From Styela clava (lineage: Eukaryota > Chordata > Ascidiacea > Stolidobranchia > Styelidae): DNA of 64,000 nt. A program made the translations under genes and the position numbers. The stretch's first letter is position 1, and every line of letters begins with the position of its first letter. This document shows, piece after piece, positions 60,221-64,000 of this stretch. The notes under the pieces are model-generated. The model was given only the letters and a program-made list of their open reading frames with translations, did no database searches and was not told the origin of the DNA. The stretch is taken from contig NC_135260.1 in NCBI RefSeq assembly GCF_964204865.1, positions 9,920,001-9,984,000 of the forward strand. The letters are read 5' to 3'.

Positions 60221-60910
60221 TATTTCTGCTATTGCCTCTTGTGCTGCAAGAGTCTCACAATGCTTAGACAGGTTTGTCCACAACTTCCACATCTGAAGAA
60301 AGAGAGGAGATTTATTAATTTTCGTTAAGAATAAATAAAGCAGTCTATATGATTCAGAATGGAAAAGCTAATAAATCCAATATCTCATGTTTTATTTAAA
60401 AAATATTTTACTGAATTTGGTATATAAACCAACTAATAAAAGGGTTTAGTTAGAAAATTACAAGCATTCGTGGCTCCAAATACTTGAGAAATCAGACTAT
60501 ACAATATAGACCGGTATGAGTGAAATGTTAGGTGAACTTGTTAACACTTTGATTCAATACGCAAATAAAAGTGAATGCGTAATAGTATGTTACAATGAGC
60601 AGCAATCAACAATGAGTATATATCCTCACTGATTAAAAAAAATCTAACTGGAGGTGCATGAACTATTTGAAACCATAAGGGGTAAGTAAATATGTAATTT
60701 CGGCAAATGGGCAACTACATACCGTACTGAATTAATAACTTCGTAGTATTTGACAAAGGCTGGCTTTCCCACATGTACTTAACAGTGCGATGCCCGGGTG
60801 TGATATACAACAATAGTATTCACCTTACCTTTTACCGATTTCTTTTTACCCCAACTTTCAAAAATATCGTTAAAATCGACAACAACTGTCAAAGCAGACA
60901 CGAACACCAT
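60221..60910 (-). CDS. Putative multi-exon gene, unidentified (partial)
   Basis: Three stretches look like exons on the minus strand. At 60829-60910, from an ATG, the protein starts MVFVSALTVVVDFNDIFESW, with donor AAAAG|GTAAGG. At 60723-60777 it reads VGKPAFVKYYEVINSVR. At 60221-60292 it reads MWKLWTNLSKHCETLAAQEA, with acceptor TTCTTCAG and donor GTAAGT. The first two join in phase over a 51-base intron. The third fits only if exon 2 uses a weaker donor four bases farther on. A further open stretch at about 59998-60129 (ADGEISEVWRHISDSVIPRN) has a good acceptor but the wrong phase. I do not recognise the protein. It could be a real small gene, a pseudogene, or chance. Confidence 0.3.
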
Positions 60911-61059
60911 TCGTGCTACGCCTTGAAAGCAGCACACATCCGCTCGTTTTCGTCTCGTCAAGTATGTGCATTGGAGCGTGCTATCGAATACGATCTTCGG
61001 ACAAAAATGCCGGAGTTGCGCATCATGTTGTTTAATGTCATTGGTAAGATCAAAACCGG

Positions 61060-61290
61060 GGACGACCTTGTCGTAACCCGTCACGCTTGGTGGAATAAAA
61101 ACCATGTTCCCGTTGATAAAATAAAGCGACGATATTTTGGATGAAATATCTGATCTCATAGGACTAATGGAAAATGGGAAAAGTTACAGCCTTTCAGGCG
61201 TTTTTTTATAACAACGAGGGGTAAAATACCAACAAAAACACGAACAACAACATAATAACAAAACGATCCATAGGTCCATTTAGTGTCCAA
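61060..61290 (+). repeat. Interspersed repeat family 3, copy 5
   Basis: Shares 'tgttccc...gataaaata' and 'gaaatatc' with copy 2, then '(a)acaacaac', 'ataacaaaacgatcc' and 'gtgtccaac' with copy 3. It abuts the second copy of the 2.7 kb duplication exactly. Confidence 0.5.
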
Positions 61291-61479
61291 CAATGACATT
61301 AAACAACATGATAGGCAACTCTGACGTCACTCCATAAGACTACAGGCAAAACATTGTATTTCATGATACGCTCCAATGCACATATTTCTCTTCGCCTTTC
61401 GCGTCCGTTTTCCGCTCGCTTTTGCTACTCGGCGTCTTTTTTACGTGTAGTACCTGCCTTTTTGCGCCTGTAACGAAAC

Positions 61480-61655
61480 AAAATAATCTTTATATCTAAG
61501 AAGTTTCGCTTACTTGGAAAGCTGGAATAACAGGCAAGCTGTAAAGAGCAATTCTGGACATCATAGACTTTTTTTTATCAGAGAAGATTACAAACGCGAT
61601 AGCGGAAAGATTTGTGTGGAACATTTTGCAGATAATGACAAAGTTCAAAGTTAGT
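61480..61655 (+). pseudogene. THAP-like zinc-finger fragment, copy 2
   Basis: Here one frame runs unbroken from FAYLESWNNRQAVKSNSGHH through LFFIREDYKRDSGKICVEHF to a stop. It covers roughly the second half of a THAP domain, ending with C-x-x-H and F. The N-terminal cysteine pair and start codon are not visible. Compare copy 1 at 57440-57605. Confidence 0.4.
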
Positions 61656-62578
61656 AATTTTAATGTTTGCGCTTAATCATTGAAATTTTATTTAAAAAGG
61701 GTTTCATACAAAACTGTGCTGCGATACAATTCCATAACACAAAGTTTGCACCTATCGAACTTGCTTTTGTAGGTGAATTTATTAGACATATTACATATTC
61801 AGTTAATCGTAGGTAACATTGCTGGTACATAATGCATCGTAGATAGGTTTGTTTAAATTTAGGAATTTAGCTCATAGCCCACTAATTAATATTATCTTCT
61901 ATGCAGGAGGTTGCAGGGCTGAATTCAACTTGCAGCCTTACCGATCACCTGACGATGCTCATTTAGTTTGGCTCGAGCAAGTCTTCTTGAAATGCTTGTG
62001 TGGATGGAAACTACCTATATTTTTTGCCTTCCTCCGATTTTAGACAAATTTATTCTGAGGGATTTCGCATATAATTCTCACTGATTGTTGGCTGTTTATA
62101 ATTCCTATTGATTGTGAATTCTGATTATAACAATGAGTTGAAAATTTTTTTACCTAATTTACTGGCACCTTTTTCTTGTCAATACTCCAAGCTGAGGTAA
62201 TAAACATGACAATACATTTATGTCATCTGGAAGCAAAATATGCACACTAATTAATAATTTGGCACATTGAGATAATACATCATGACAGAAAATACAAGTT
62301 AAAGATATGTATGACCATCACATGGTAATTAAAATTAATAAAAATTAATAGGGGCTGTGGAGTATGGAAAGTTCAAGACAAAGAAAAGAACAAATGTTCA
62401 TAGCTCATGAACTCTCAATTTTGCCTCCATTGCTTTGTGAAGGCCAATATATTTCGAGTGGCTGAATTGGTTTACCTTTATGATAGCAACGATTTTGTAT
62501 TTAATATAGCGAGATTATTTCAATTTAATTGAAGTGATATAATTTCCCAAAGCAATGCTTGAATCGTCTAGAATAGAT

Positions 62579-63756
62579 CAGTGGTGTCAAACTCATGGGT
62601 TTTCGAGAGCCGCATTGCATTTTGAAAATTGTAAAAAGAGCCGCAAACAGTTTTTGATAATGTATACTCAAAAGATATTTTTAAGATAGTTTTAGTTTGT
62701 GACATATATTGTGATGCAACTAAACAGTTGGATTAGGTTTTATTATTTTCTTCAATTTCAAATGCAATTACATATTAATATTTGCATTCCACTATTATTG
62801 CAAGTTGCAGTATTTATTATAAAAAATCTTAAAATTATATGTACAACCATCAAAATCATTTTTGAACAAGCTTTGAATAAGGAAAGAATAATACATACAC
62901 TAAAAATACCTTAATCTAAATATATGAACCTAAAATTAGCAAAAATACTACAGTATAAACTCAATGTTTTAATAATTACATTTGTCCTGGCGTTTGGCAT
63001 CTTTTTTTGTGTCACCAGCATACTAAGGCCAGTCTGAAATGATTTTATAGTACCAACTCTAACTAACGAGGCCACATGATCATGGGTTTATCTGGATCTT
63101 TACGAATGTTTAATTAATTCCAGTAATGCAAAAAAGTTACTTTTATCATTTCATGTATAGATCAGTAAAAAAACAAACGACAGATTTTTTCGACAAGACA
63201 TTTCGCACTACATTGCGTGGCATAGGATTGCTTGAATTATTCTTGATATTGATTTTTAGTAACTAAGTCGTTGTATAATTATATTAATATACAAACACAT
63301 GGAAATTTTCTGTTCGAAGTTGGTCTTCGAATTTGTCATATTGACTGCTGAGCTTATTGTGTTTTTTGATTGTATTGATGGAAATATGACAAATTAAACA
63401 ATGTGCTTCAGAATTTTGTGAAGAGCAGAAATGTTACAACTCCCATTTTCTTCGAAAATACCACCTTCTTCATGTACTTTGCGTTTAATTTAATTACTCA
63501 AGTGTTTTATTCAAGTATTCTTTTGGTAGCTTGATGTGTATTCTTAATTGGGTCAAAATGTGGACAAAAAAAATTAATATTCCAAAACTACTTTCAGTAA
63601 ATTGTTTTCTGTGTGAATAATCAATTTCACTTTAGAAGGTTTGAAAAATCTATTACATTTAGATAAAAAAAAACTTCCAGAATACTATTACAATTATTGT
63701 TAAGCGTTCGAGGGCCGCACTGGAAGTTCTCTGGGGCCGCGAGTTTGAGATCCCTG
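62579..63756. mobile_element. hAT non-autonomous element inside duplication copy 2
   Basis: Same termini (CAGTGGTGTCAAACTC and the complement of CAGGGATCTCAAACTC) and same flanks as the element at 58522-59712, differing by point changes and short deletions. Confidence 0.75.
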
Positions 63757-64000
63757 GTCTAGATTGAAGTTGTTCAAAAAATATATGATAGTATTTTATC
63801 ATGAATGATGATTATACCCCTTCCGGAATTTCTTCTATAGTACTACCAAAAGTTGATGAACCAAATATAACACAGGTGCAGTGAGGTACCCGTAATTCTC
63901 ATTTCCAAAGCTGTTTTAAGTATGTCTGGCGTGTTTTGTGCCTTTTTACAAATAAGACCGCTTATGCAATCTTACGCTTTGGAATTTTTAGTTATTTTCC

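Larger units (their letters stand above)
61291..64000. repeat. Segmental duplication, copy 2 (runs off the window)
   Basis: Direct repeat of 57249-59956. The last bases of the window still match copy 1, so the duplication may extend farther. Copy 2 carries its own hAT element (62579-63756) at the same relative position, so that insertion came before the duplication. Confidence 0.9.

Overview
This is a 64 kb window of AT-rich animal nuclear DNA. Its genes have many short exons separated by GT...AG introns, and the introns and intergenic DNA are full of non-autonomous transposons and SINE-like repeats. Gene content (PIKfyve, a ZAK-type MAP3K, an ApoD-type lipocalin, a tandem family of P-loop sulfotransferase-like proteins with a C-terminal membrane segment) and compact AT-rich introns fit an invertebrate deuterostome. 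An ascidian tunicate is my best guess; this is inference, not proof. No bacterial operon, rRNA gene, functional tRNA gene or CRISPR array is visible. Exon joins were read by eye and checked only for GT/AG sites, reading frame and intron phase.

Layout. (1) 1-10.1 kb, minus strand: the 5' part of PIKFYVE, eight coding exons from the start codon to the first residues of the DEP domain. The gene runs off the left edge. Its introns hold a minisatellite, tRNA-like SINEs, MITEs and a complete 1.95 kb hAT-type element with an 8-bp target duplication. (2) 12.6-15.3 kb, minus: an intronless ZAK/MLTK-like MAP3K of 918 aa with a 211-bp tandem duplication just upstream. (3) 15.6-28 kb: gene-poor and repeat-rich, with MITEs, a long-TIR foldback element, a pyrimidine-rich minisatellite and a LINE remnant. 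(4) 28.1-29.1 kb, plus: an intronless orphan seven-transmembrane protein, followed by a decayed hAT transposase fragment. (5) 31.1-46.2 kb, minus: three tandem sulfotransferase-like genes; the outer copy at 43.7-46.2 kb is intact and the two at 31.1-35.2 kb are broken. Lying among them on the plus strand (38.3-42.6 kb) is an unrecognised secreted, cysteine-containing, heavily glycosylated 352-aa protein encoded by eight exons. (6) 49.7-50.7 kb, minus: an intronless zinc-dependent dehydrogenase of the bacterial-type threonine dehydrogenase group. (7) 52.7-54.1 kb, minus: a six-exon lipocalin. (8) 57.2-64 kb: a direct 2.7 kb segmental duplication, each copy carrying a THAP-like fragment and a hAT element, separated by a few unidentified minus-strand exons.

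The genes do not form one evident pathway. The most interesting points are the secreted multi-exon protein with a furin-type site, the decaying sulfotransferase-like array, the intronless kinase with paired dynein-light-chain motifs, the MDR-type threonine dehydrogenase in an animal, and MITE families whose target-site duplications (8 or 9 bp) can be read directly.
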